From: Fragilaria crotonensis
Lineage: Eukaryota > Bacillariophyta > Fragilariophyceae > Fragilariales > Fragilariaceae
DNA length: 64,000 nucleotides
NCBI GenBank assembly: GCA_022925895.1
Contig: JAKSYS010000307.1
Location: 1-64,000, forward strand
Direction of reading: 5' to 3'
In this document: positions 55,585-64,000 of the stretch, piece by piece
Position numbering within the stretch: the first letter of the stretch is position 1
How the letters are laid out: each line of letters begins with the position of its first letter
Notes under the pieces: generated by a model
Seen by the model: the letters and a program-made list of their open reading frames with translations, nothing else
What the model was told of the DNA's origin: nothing
The model's database searches: none
Translations under genes and position numbers: made by a program

Positions 55585-56180
55585 TGCGTAAAGGAATGGG
55601 GATTACCGGGGAAGAAAAGGCCCGCGAAGGAGAGCAGCGCCGAGGCGAAGATCGTTCTACGGTACAAGTACAAGTAGATTGTACCAGTGTACTCTGCTAA
55701 TGCTCAGATGTCTCAGATACACTCTGGGCTCTGGGCTATGGGCTATACTTCCGGGTATCAGATAGTATGCCAGGTACTGTATCATATGTTGGAAAAGACT
55801 TGTACTCATACAGTAGCTCGGAGGTAGTACAGTATTCCAAGTTTCCAGACGCACTTGGGACTTGGGACTCATTTTTCGCAAACACGGAGATCTGCCGCTG
55901 CCCGCCTTCGAACAACTATTTTGGAAGCGTAGACTTCGAATCACTTCAGCATGATGAGGTTATTCCGGATCATCTCGTTGACTGCTGAGGGAAAGGAATC
56001 ATTATTTAGGTCACAAGCTTAGGAAAGGTCGAAGAGACTACCGACACTGCCCATCATAATGATAATTGCGCTGCTCTACATCGTTCCTTCCCATTTTAAA
56101 GATGCGCCAAGACCCCTAACTGATATGCTTAAATATGATTTCAAGTGACCCAGTAAGGTTTGACTCTATCGTAAGCGAAC
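55585..56180. other. Intergenic
   Basis: Between the MORC start and the end of the next minus-strand gene. No gene is seen; GGTACTGTATCATATG-type words occur near 55770. Confidence 0.45.
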
Positions 56181-57740
56181 CTAACGCTGCGTCTTCAAAG
56201 CTGGATGCCCCCCAAATTCCTTTGTGACTTGATCGATGTACTCCACGAGCACCGGGGCAAGGTCCCGGTCATCACGATAACGCTCCAAAAGTTGCGTCAG
56301 CACCGCTACAACTTCCTTCCGTTGGTATTCAGCATATGGTCGACAGTTGTCGTCAACTTGTGCGTCAGCCTCCTTCGATTCCAGAGCGTCTTGTTCTAGT
56401 GGCACGTTCGCCTCATCGTTCAACAGACCTACTTGGTTTTCGTTGGCACCAGACGCCTGCTCGATAGCGGAAGGGGGCTCATTTTCAAGAATTGACTGAC
56501 CTTGATCTACCTGTCCAGCAGTCGTGTCGTTTTGATCCCCATCCTCTTCCTGAAAACGGGGCGTCTCCATTGGGGTGGGAAATTCGTTGTCTTCGAGACC
56601 CCCCGTTTGTTCTAGTTGTTGGCCTTCGTCATTCATTCGAGAGCTCTCGGGTATTTGATTTGTACTTGTTTCATCTGGCAACGCCAATCCATTTTTCTTA
56701 GAAGGTAAGCGCCTTGACAAGCCCGTCTGGAGCGAGGTGCCCGAAGGCTGTTGTCGCATCCCTTCTACGAAGCCTTCACCCGTTTGCTGAATTAGAAATT
56801 GTTGTTGCTGCTGCTCCTGCGGAGCCGGTATTCTCGCTTCCTGTCGTTCTGTTGGACGTATTTGGGTGAATTGTTGTTGTTGGTGTGGCTGCATGCTCAT
56901 TTCCTGCAGCTCTTGTAGTCTTCTCCGTAGCTTCTGTTTCTTGTCATTGTCGTCACTCTGCACTTTCTTCAAAATCTTTTGCCAAATGCAAGGCAGATTT
57001 GCAGAATCAGCAGTAGTTATGCCATTGTTTCCCCGTTGCAAAAATTCAGCCATTTCGACGACCAAACCAGGTCCATACTTGCGACTCGTTAGTTTTTCGT
57101 AGGGAAGGACAAGTCGATTTTGCGTTCCATACCGATCCATCCAGTATGTGAAGTGTTTCCTCCAAGTCTCCAATTCCCTCGCAAATGACAAATCTCTCCA
57201 CTTAATCCATTGATCTAGAGGTGCTCGACGTGGTGGATCGACCGTCAAATTATTTTCTGCTGCATAAATGATATCGTAGTAAGCAGCGAGCGTCTCCATT
57301 GGATGGCGAATGAAAACCATGGCCTTGAGGATTTCTTCAGCTCCAGGAAACTCGCGACCAGAAGGACATGGGAAATGCGTTTTGACAGCGACGACGTTCT
57401 GCTGTCCATTCGAAAAGGTATCGTCCGTTGTCACAATTCCTGTGATTGCCTCAACGAGCTCCAATTGTAGTCTAGATCCAGATCCAGGGAATGATGCCAG
57501 GAACGACGCCACTATCCTTTCTTGAGGAACATGCAATTCTGGAACCTCGCAGTGATCTGTGATCTTCTGAAAGACTTCTTTGTGCTTTGTGCTGGTCTTT
57601 CGAGTGACAACACTCTTTCGTGTGAATATTAGATTCTTTGGGGATGTGGCAAGGAAGAGTAAACCGAACACGGCTAGAAAGACGCTGGCTGAGCCTATGT
57701 TGCGGTGCAGTTTGGGTCGACCCATGTTGATTCTGTCCAT
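56181..57740 (-). CDS. WSCD-type sulfotransferase with Gln-rich extension, type II membrane protein
   Basis: 519 residues. A membrane anchor at about 16-34 (GSASVFLAVFGLLFLATS), then a sulfotransferase domain. ASFPGSGSRLQLELVEAITG (82-101) is the PAPS-binding loop as in WSCD1/2-type enzymes, VKTHFPCPSG is the following strand, and MVFIRHPMETLAAYYDI is the 3'-phosphate block. The enzyme core ends around residue 260. A low-complexity part follows (about 265-430) with Gln runs (QQQQQF), Pro and acidic residues, and then a helical tail (VVAVLTQLLERYRDD...). The Gln-rich insert separates the core from the tail. It probably sulfates glycans in the Golgi (inference from family). Confidence 0.82.
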   Translation of the reverse strand: MDRINMGRPKLHRNIGSASVFLAVFGLLFLATSPKNLIFTRKSVVTRKTSTKHKEVFQKITDHCEVPELHVPQERIVASFLASFPGSGSRLQLELVEAITGIVTTDDTFSNGQQNVVAVKTHFPCPSGREFPGAEEILKAMVFIRHPMETLAAYYDIIYAAENNLTVDPPRRAPLDQWIKWRDLSFARELETWRKHFTYWMDRYGTQNRLVLPYEKLTSRKYGPGLVVEMAEFLQRGNNGITTADSANLPCIWQKILKKVQSDDNDKKQKLRRRLQELQEMSMQPHQQQQFTQIRPTERQEARIPAPQEQQQQQFLIQQTGEGFVEGMRQQPSGTSLQTGLSRRLPSKKNGLALPDETSTNQIPESSRMNDEGQQLEQTGGLEDNEFPTPMETPRFQEEDGDQNDTTAGQVDQGQSILENEPPSAIEQASGANENQVGLLNDEANVPLEQDALESKEADAQVDDNCRPYAEYQRKEVVAVLTQLLERYRDDRDLAPVLVEYIDQVTKEFGGHPALKTQR

Positions 57741-58603
57741 CGGTACGGGATGTGAACAGGCTTCCCTCCTTCGCTTTCACTCAACGAGCTTCACACTCTC
57801 CTGGCTGTATTATCAACGTGGCTTGACTTCTGTCTCTTGGTGGCCGAGCCAACCGTGGATGCAAAGCTCCACCTGTGTCAATGCATGCCATGACCGGTCA
57901 TAATGCCCTGGAGTCACGATGCACGGGCATGAAGTGCAATCGCGGACATTACTTTGGGACTAAAATGTCAAATGATCTCGTACAGAAACTGGTAAGCGGG
58001 GTACTAGTACCGGTACTTGTAGTCCATAGGTCCATATACAGTACAGGTACTGACACTACCCTTCGATGACTCGTTTGTGGACTTCGGAATGACGTGACCT
58101 ATACTCGTACTTGAGGTATGAATACCTACCACTGAAGCGCTACTTGTATGCGATACTGTAGTCTTCGATAATAACTGATTGACCAGAGCTACTGTAGCTA
58201 GCAGATAGTACCGGTACCAGAGACCCAAGGGAGAACTGGCACTCAAATTTCGTCATTTTATACAAAACATTCTATGATACATGATGTCGGATCCTCGAGC
58301 TCTATGTACTATGCGTACGCCACTTCAGCTTCGCCAGTCGCCAGCTGTACTGAACGTACCAGTACTGTAACGACTATGCAAATTGCAAATAGTCTCGGAC
58401 CTTGGAACTTCATTTCCTTCTTCCTCGTTGAACTATACCCCGTCGACCAGAAAGGATATTGGAGCTCACAACCCTTGACTTCCAAGTACAATCTCAAAAT
58501 TACTACTTCGTCTCGCCGCTCCTGCATTCGACCACAGCCATCGTGGTTGTCTCCACTTCTTCTCATTTATACCGTTGTTGCTTTTGGAATCGGTGTTTTC
58601 AGC
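57741..58603. promoter_or_regulatory. Divergent intergenic region
   Basis: Shared upstream region of the sulfotransferase and DTD genes. A plus-strand frame from an ATG at 58274 runs into DTD without a stop and would add 110 residues, including a hydrophobic segment (LSPLLLIYTVVAFGIGVF) just before the canonical start. The region is otherwise GTACCGGTAC-rich (58000-58220). Confidence 0.45.
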
Positions 58604-59113
58604 ATGAGGATCGTGGTCCAACGAGTCAAATCTGCATCGGTGACGGTCGACGGTGAAATCATTTCCCAAATAGGGCCCGGCATTCTAGCCCTAGTCGGGA
58701 TTCATGAGCACGATGCGACTGAAGATGTCCAATACTGCGCCCGGCGACTTTTGGGTGCCAAACTGTGGGAAAATGAAGAGTCGGGTGGTGCGTGGCGGCA
58801 CGGAGTCAAGACCAAGGGATATCAAATATTGTGCGTCAGCCAGTTCACGCTTTATGGGACACTGACAAACAAAAAGTGGCAACCAGACTACAAACTGGCC
58901 ATGAAATCTGTACCTGCGCAAGCATTGTATCACGAGTTTTTGGAAAAGTTAAGGCAAGACTACGAAATGGAAGGCAAAATTTACGACGGAAAGTTTGGTG
59001 CCATGATGGATGTGGCGTTGGTCAACGATGGCCCTGTGACAATAGTAATTGAAAGTGATCCAAAGCCTCCAATAGAAGTTATCGATCCGAAAAACAATAG
59101 CGAGGCGTCGTGA
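58604..59113 (+). CDS. DTD1: D-aminoacyl-tRNA deacylase
   Basis: Removes D-amino acids (and Gly from tRNA-Ala) mischarged on tRNA. 169 residues from the canonical start MRIVVQRVKSASVTVDG. It has the two active-site motifs SQFTLYG and NDGPVT (the family's SQFTL and NxGPxT), so the enzyme core is complete. The tail after about 150 is acidic and specific to this protein. An in-frame ATG at 58274 would give a long N-terminal extension with a hydrophobic segment, possibly a targeting presequence; I kept the family start because homologues begin there. Confidence 0.93.
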   Translation: MRIVVQRVKSASVTVDGEIISQIGPGILALVGIHEHDATEDVQYCARRLLGAKLWENEESGGAWRHGVKTKGYQILCVSQFTLYGTLTNKKWQPDYKLAMKSVPAQALYHEFLEKLRQDYEMEGKIYDGKFGAMMDVALVNDGPVTIVIESDPKPPIEVIDPKNNSEAS

Positions 59114-59602
59114 TGTTCAAGGTCCCACGGTGTTCAAGACGACAGTTAAACTGCAACAGGTTAGTGGAGCATGATGTCGCCCAACGATGTTCGACGGCAT
59201 GCACCACCGTTTCATCCCTCTCGGTGTAGCCTCTACTAGAGAATACCAGGTGCTCCTCCAGTAATGCACAGTGCTCTGTGTCGTTATGCATATATGGAGC
59301 CATGTTGAGGAATGAAAGTACAGTACTGCAGTACCACCGTAGGAGTACTTTATGCTCTCTTTATGTGTAGCAATACTGGAGCACTTCACTGCACCTGTTA
59401 CTCGGTACTGTTGCATGGAGTATTAGTACTCAGTGTACATGTACAATGTACACGTATACTCGACTATTCCAAACCACTCACCTTCACACTTCACACTTAC
59501 ATAATTGCACCCACAGGACAGCCATCGTTTGCATGCTCTGTTTCCCCATTGTACTCGAGGACGAAACTAGCGCAAGACAAAAGCAAGAAAGGAACGACAA
59601 TA
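59114..59602. other. Intergenic
   Basis: Spacer between DTD and eIF3j (both plus). It contains GTACATGTACAATGTACA words (59430-59455). No gene is seen. Confidence 0.45.
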
Positions 59603-60483
59603 ATGGCTGACGCATGGGACGATAGTGACGACGACTGGGACAAGGACGATGACGACGAGCTTGATTCTCGCCTCCAAAAGGTGGGAATTGGTGGTGCGAC
59701 GGCCGTACCGGTATTTGACGAAGAGGAAGACTTGGCCTTGAAGGAAAAAGGAAATTCAGGAAAAACAGATGAATCAAGAGTTGAAGAAGAAGGGAAATGC
59801 TCTCATGGAGAAGAAATTGGCAGAACAGGAGCGTCAGATCGAAGAAGAAGTCGCTCGCAAGGCCGTGGAATTGGAGGCTGAATTGGAAGCGACCATGACA
59901 CCTGACGAACTGAAGAAAATGAGGCAGCAACAAATCGAAGATGCAGACCACGCTCTGACGGACGATCTGTTCGGCAGTATTGATAATAAACCGAAGGGTG
60001 CTAAAGCAGGTGCGGGTTCAGGTTCGGATGTATTGGTGTTGAAGGATTTGAAGGACCACTTGAAGCATGCTAAGAAGATTGGGGCAGCGATCAAGGTAAG
60101 AGCCTTTGGGTCCCGAAACTGCTCTTGTTTGTGATGACGATCACCAACGTCCGCCAGCTAACGTACGATCTCGCGGTAATCTCTTAGGAACACGGCAAAA
60201 TCCATTTGACCTCTGCGTTCCTAAAGGAAGTCATTACAGAATGCAAGGACGTTCTTGACGATGCTGCTATTTCCGATATCATCAAGACATGCAGCGTTAT
60301 TAAGAACGATATGGTTCAGGCTGCCAAAAGAAAGGTCAAGTACCAGGCTCAAAAGGCTAAGAAAGTTGACAAGGTGGCCGAGGCTAAGGCTCGTAAAATC
60401 CACAAGAAGAGATGTTTGGAGACAACGATCGCTACGACCATTATGATCAAGTTGGAGCCGATTACGAAGATTCGTTCTTTTAA
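59603..60483 (+). CDS. EIF3J: Translation initiation factor eIF3 subunit J
   Basis: eIF3j (yeast Hcr1) binds the 40S decoding site and aids initiation and recycling. Two exons (59603-60095 and 60188-60483; a 92-bp GTAAGA...CTCTTAG intron), about 262 residues. The acidic start MADAWDDSDDDWDKDDDDEL is diagnostic. It is followed by a charged helical region (NQELKKKGNALMEKKLAEQE, TPDELKKMRQQQIEDADHAL) and a Lys-rich end. Two small frame changes are seen: at the A5 run 59745-59749 (one base fewer gives KEKEIQEKQMNQEL) and near 60408-60412 (one base more gives MFGDNDRYDHYDQVGADYED, the acidic DYED end typical of eIF3j). Its 3' end is 50 bp from that of the convergent gene. Confidence 0.9.
60096..60187 (+). 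other. Intron in eIF3j
   Basis: 92 bp, GTAAGA...TCTTAG; it joins GAAIK to EHGKIHLTSAF. Confidence 0.88.
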
Positions 60484-60532
60484 TCAACATAGTTCATTGC
60501 TTCATTCTAGTGCCGTGTCTAACAAAAATGTA

Positions 60533-61915
60533 TCATGAATGGACTTCTTTCATACACTCGGGCAAAGATGCGACCTCTGAATCTTGAGGCCAAATCAGCC
60601 CCCAGTCAGCAATGAAGTCCTTGTTCCAGAATCGGGCTACATGACGCTGTCCTGCATCGCAAATCACCGTCACCACCGTCGATCCTGGGGGTAGCGCAAG
60701 AGCCGCCCGTACAGCGCCCACGACATTCATGGCTGAACTTAATCCAACCCACAATCCTTCCGTCTGCAGCAGATAGTAAGCCATGTCAACAGCTTCTTGA
60801 TCGGAAACTCGGACGGACTCATCCATGAATTCAATGCCATGATTAAAATTAGTCGTCAATCGATCCAATCCAATCCCTTCGGCGATAGTGTCGTAGCGGT
60901 GTCGCTTCAAGGCTCGTTCTTGTTGCTGCGGTGCATATGCTATCCCATGTTGCACGGCATGATACAAGGCTGATCCCGGTGGATCGACCAACACTATTCG
61001 CACCGATGGTTTTCGTTCCTTCAAATACTTGGCCACGCCAGCGATAGTTCCGCCGGTTCCTGATGACATACAGAATGCATCCAACTGAGGACATGAATTG
61101 TAAATTTCGGGCCCAGTATGTTCGTAGTGGACCTTAAAATTGGCCAAATTTTCAAATTGATCGATAAAGACGGCTGCGATTCCTTGTTCTCGGGCGACGG
61201 AGGCCAACTTTTTCGCGACATTTACATAATGATTTGGATTGGAGATGGACGCCGTCGGAACAATCCGCACTGTCGCACCTAGTACTTCCAAAATGCGCTT
61301 CTTTTCTGGTGCTTGGTCGTCGGGAAGGACAACCAGACAGGCGTGGCCGCGAGCCGCACACAGAGTTGCCAGGGAGATTCCAGTGGAACCGCTTGTGCCT
61401 TCAATGACAAGACCGCCACTTTGAGAACGTTTCATGGCAAATTGTATGGCCTGTTGCAGTGACGACAACGATCCGAGGATATCCTCATTCTCGGATGTAG
61501 TATCTGTGTCATCATTGCCTTCATTTAGGCACTGGAAACGAGATTGATTCCGGTTCCGACCCAACATTGGGGTCGGCAATTGGCACTGGCTTCCGCGTGT
61601 TGAATCATACATAGGGCTGCGATCCTTCCTGTTCCACCTGGATTCATGTTCTCCATCTTTAGATAGATAGATCGTCAATACGATGAGAGAGAAAGTCAGC
61701 TTGACCATGGGCGTTGCGCCAATTAGCTTCTCATACGCCGAACAAATCTGAGGCTGTTTTAGTTGACGACGGCGTGTTCGTCTCAGAGATAAACTGCTGC
61801 CAAACTGATACTGGCAATCAAGGCCATTGATGCGCTGCTGCTGGCCTCTGGAGCGTCGGGACGGGCTTGTTGAGGCAGCAACTGCCACATCCTTTCCATT
61901 GGGAATTGGCAACAA
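60533..61915 (-). CDS. Cysteine-synthase-like PLP enzyme (fold type II, yeast Mcy1-like); 5' end unsettled
   Basis: A member of the cysteine synthase/cystathionine beta-synthase family. The PLP phosphate loop EGTSGSTGISLA, the SGTGGTIAGVAKYLKE block and GLSSAMNVVGAV near the C-terminus are all present. LIGATPMVKL is the usual N-terminal block. The catalytic-lysine region (normally NPGGxxKDR) is split between frames near 61620-61645: NPGGTG in one, KDR in another, then ALCMIQHAEA in the first. At least two small indels or an intron must lie there. A long Asn/Asp/Ser-rich insert precedes the EGTSGSTG loop, as in the fungal Mcy1-type group. No Met opens this frame before the domain, so the true start is in another frame or exon. 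Activity in cysteine synthesis is not assured for this branch. Confidence 0.8.
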   Translation of the reverse strand: MLPIPNGKDVAVAASTSPSRRSRGQQQRINGLDCQYQFGSSLSLRRTRRRQLKQPQICSAYEKLIGATPMVKLTFSLIVLTIYLSKDGEHESRWNRKDRSPMYDSTRGSQCQLPTPMLGRNRNQSRFQCLNEGNDDTDTTSENEDILGSLSSLQQAIQFAMKRSQSGGLVIEGTSGSTGISLATLCAARGHACLVVLPDDQAPEKKRILEVLGATVRIVPTASISNPNHYVNVAKKLASVAREQGIAAVFIDQFENLANFKVHYEHTGPEIYNSCPQLDAFCMSSGTGGTIAGVAKYLKERKPSVRIVLVDPPGSALYHAVQHGIAYAPQQQERALKRHRYDTIAEGIGLDRLTTNFNHGIEFMDESVRVSDQEAVDMAYYLLQTEGLWVGLSSAMNVVGAVRAALALPPGSTVVTVICDAGQRHVARFWNKDFIADWGLIWPQDSEVASLPECMKEVHS

Positions 61916-62300
61916 GTTCTATTCGAGCAATGGCCCAGAAACGCGCAGTGAAACATTTTCTAACGTTTGCTACTAGTAATCGAGTACTTCACGTAGAATT
62001 GAAACCTACGCTGCACTGGACTGCGATGCCATCGTTGTACTGTGCTACTGTGAGGTCATCCATCGAAATGTGAAACATGATACGCTGTACTGTCCGGTCT
62101 CTAATTAATTTCGTACGAACTACCCGAAATGTCAAATGCCATTTGACACGTTCGACGAGTTTGTCGTTCATACGATCGAGTGCCGAATTTTACTGTACAT
62201 GTAGCTTATAATTTCTCAGAACGTACTTTGTGTGAAACCTTCCTACAGTAATTTTCCTACGGTACTACGTACTATTTTCTACGATTAGAGTATCATCTCC
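61916..62300. other. Intergenic upstream of the last element
   Basis: No gene is seen. AT-rich spacer leading into the copia element whose left end lies somewhere in 62.25-62.55 kb. Confidence 0.4.
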
Positions 62301-64000
62301 GGTGATAGTCTCAAGTGGTTATTTTGCCCAATCTATAGGCTAACCCCCTCACGCTTCCTACCAGGCAAGCCAATTCCTCTCCTAAGGAATTCGTTGTGTC
62401 CTTTCCAAGGACACTCAGGTTGATCCTTTCCAAGGATCTATTCCCCGATTGCTCCGCAATCGTCTACGCTGCAGCTCTAAGTCAACGCCGTTGACTACTC
62501 TACGGTTTCCAACCTACAAGCAAGTCTCTCCGAGCGCCTAAGTTACCAACTAGGCTACTTATTTTACATTTAAAAGCACGCCGTGCTATTCCTACTCAAG
62601 ACCTTTCCAAGTTCTTCTTCCTGATCTCTCCGAGATGGCGTCTCCGACACCAACTTCTGACCCCGTCACCGCGTCCCCGACGCCACCTGTCTCCGACCCT
62701 ATCGTCGCCTCTGATAGGCCCGATAAGCCCATTATGGGCAACATTGTCTCCCTTTCCAGGGATGATTGGTCCGCTTGGACTGGCGGTAAGCCAGCTCCTG
62801 GTTGGGTCGGCCTCGATCCGAGCGCCGCCGACGACATCACGTCACCAAACCAACTCCGCCCTGTCCATGCCTCCGCCTCACAAAAGGGGTACAACTTTCG
62901 TCGTACCGGCATGACGACCCTCTTTACCCAAGCGAGCAGTCTCGTCGACTTCCAGAACGCCGTTTGGGACCATCTCGTCGATTGTGGGATGGATACCATC
63001 GCCTATCTCCCCGATCCCGAAAGCTCCTCCGTGATGACGAACGTCGTCAGGAGCCACTCTCGCTACACCGTCGCGACAGCAAAGACTCTCAGCTCCCAGC
63101 AGATTCTTCGTTACGACAAGTACGACAAGTCGAACGACCTCGCCGCCACCAAGTTCCTTCTTTCTTCTCTCGATCCCGCTCTCATGAGCAAGATCAAAGA
63201 GAAAATGGACGACGACGACTCGTTTCACGTCGTCTGGCTCCAGCTCATCAAGACGATCCAGTCGACGTCGATCGAGCGCTTCGAAGACCTGAAGGCCGCG
63301 ATCAAGGCTCGCCACCCGTCCCAGTACGCCGGCGAAAACCTTGAAGCCCTCGCCGCCGATTATCGCAAGGACGCACGTGAGCTCACGACGGCAGGTCAGT
63401 ACGACCACAACCTCACGCTCACGATGCTCAAGACTTTCCTTTTGGCCGGAGGAGCCGGAAACGAAGACTTCCGCTTTCCTCTCCGTTCGACGAAACAGAA
63501 GCTTGACCAGGCGCTCCTCGACATCGGATACAAGGAAAAGTCAGGCGCCCATGCTCACATGGTCGCCGAGAAATTGACGTTCCAAGATATTTGTCGCCAA
63601 GCTGAAGATGCGTACCGTACGCAATTTGACAGAAAGGAATGGCCTCCAGCGAGTCATGCACCTGATGTCCGAGCTCCGTCTGCGACGTTTGGCAATGTCG
63701 CAACTGCCCCCGCAGGTATCTCCCGAGCCGAGGTACTTACGTTGATTCAGTCCCAGGCATCCGGGACCGAAACTCCAACGAAGAAGGGCAATTGCCACAA
63801 GTGTGGAAAGCCCGGTCATTGGGCGAACAAGTGTCCGGAGCTCAATCGTAAGTCCGGATCGTCCTCCTCCTCTGGGTCCCGCCAGGATCGCACAAACAAA
63901 CATAAATCCTGGCGCACAATTCCACCACTTCCCGGAACTAGCAATTCCAAGAAAGTGAAGGATAAAACCTTCAACTGGTGCGAGAAGTGTCGTCGTTGGA
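62300..64000 (+). mobile_element. Ty1/copia retrotransposon (CoDi-like), 5' part only
   Basis: A Gag-like frame starts at the ATG at 62635 and stays open to the window edge. It has a Thr/Pro-rich start, a helical UBN2/copia-type capsid region (for example DLAATKFLLSSLDPALMSKI), and a zinc knuckle CHKCGKPGHWANKCPE (about 63793-63840). Basic Ser-rich sequence follows, and at the edge WCEKC begins what should be the next part of the polyprotein. The left end is a C-rich, CCAAGGA-repeated stretch from about 62.3 kb that is probably the LTR, but the 3' LTR is outside the window, so its borders cannot be fixed. The visible part looks whole. Confidence 0.82.

Noticed and set aside
58274-58603. 110-residue N-terminal extension of DTD
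   Set aside because: The frame is open but family members start at MRIVVQRV; the extension is low-complexity except for one hydrophobic segment, so it is noted only as a possible presequence.
18477-62300. tRNA genes
   Set aside because: I looked for B-box-like GGTTCGAATCC/GGTTCAAATCC sequences with matching acceptor stems in the spacers and found none that folds convincingly.
62592-63903. Several long open frames on both strands over the last copia Gag
   Set aside because: They overlap the Gag frame with its CCHC knuckle and reflect GC-rich codon use; none has a recognisable domain.

Overview
The window looks like nuclear DNA of a pennate diatom, most likely Phaeodactylum tricornutum or a close relative. 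The reasons are a mitochondrial-type glutamine synthetase III, a GH16/KRE6-type transglycosylase of the chrysolaminarin kind, an FTO demethylase homologue (known from vertebrates and marine algae), a stramenopile-specific protein family, CoDi-type Ty1/copia elements, short GT-AG introns (about 75-280 bp) and small gene spacings. No prokaryotic, plastid or tRNA/rRNA features were seen.

Layout. 1-1090: minus-strand gene for a phosphopantetheine adenylyltransferase-like protein, running off the left edge. 1351-7968: a Ty1/copia element with 168-173 bp LTRs. 7982-17262: a tyrosine-recombinase (YR) retroelement whose ends form split direct repeats (A1 - coding - B1 - A2 - B2). These two insertions separate the first gene from a divergent HAD-like gene at 17466-18476. 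18.5-22 kb is gene-poor and holds a decayed copia remnant. 22-62 kb is dense host sequence: a diatom-family protein, FTO with an adjoining ASCH domain, a HAD phosphatase, a type II membrane SGNH-like protein, MenB with a peroxisomal SKL tail, a LarA-like racemase, a TMEM19/VTE6-like protein, a large glycosyltransferase-like type II membrane protein, a UBL-WLM protease, GSIII, a sulfotransferase, a small secreted protein, cullin-3, the GH16 transglycosylase, a secreted esterase, a MORC ATPase, a second sulfotransferase, DTD, eIF3j and a cysteine-synthase-like enzyme. 62.6-64 kb begins another copia element carrying a CCHC Gag.

Functional threads. MenB (naphthoquinone ring) and a VTE6/TMEM19-type protein (phytyl-phosphate kinase family) both relate to phylloquinone supply. 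Four type II membrane or secretory proteins (two sulfotransferases, a GT-like protein, an SGNH-like protein) and the GH16 protein point to polysaccharide or glycoprotein work in the endomembrane system. CUL3, WLM protease, MORC, FTO-ASCH, DTD and eIF3j are housekeeping or information-processing genes.

Caution. Several conserved host genes show a frame change exactly at a short homopolymer run. This reads as base-calling or consensus noise more than true gene decay, and it affects how the gene models here should be drawn.

The most unusual structures are the split-direct-repeat YR retroelement, a 21-bp-period array of EcoRI-centred palindromes in a divergent promoter (28.28-28.59 kb), the FTO-ASCH arrangement, and a tandemly duplicated in-frame C-terminal tail of GSIII.
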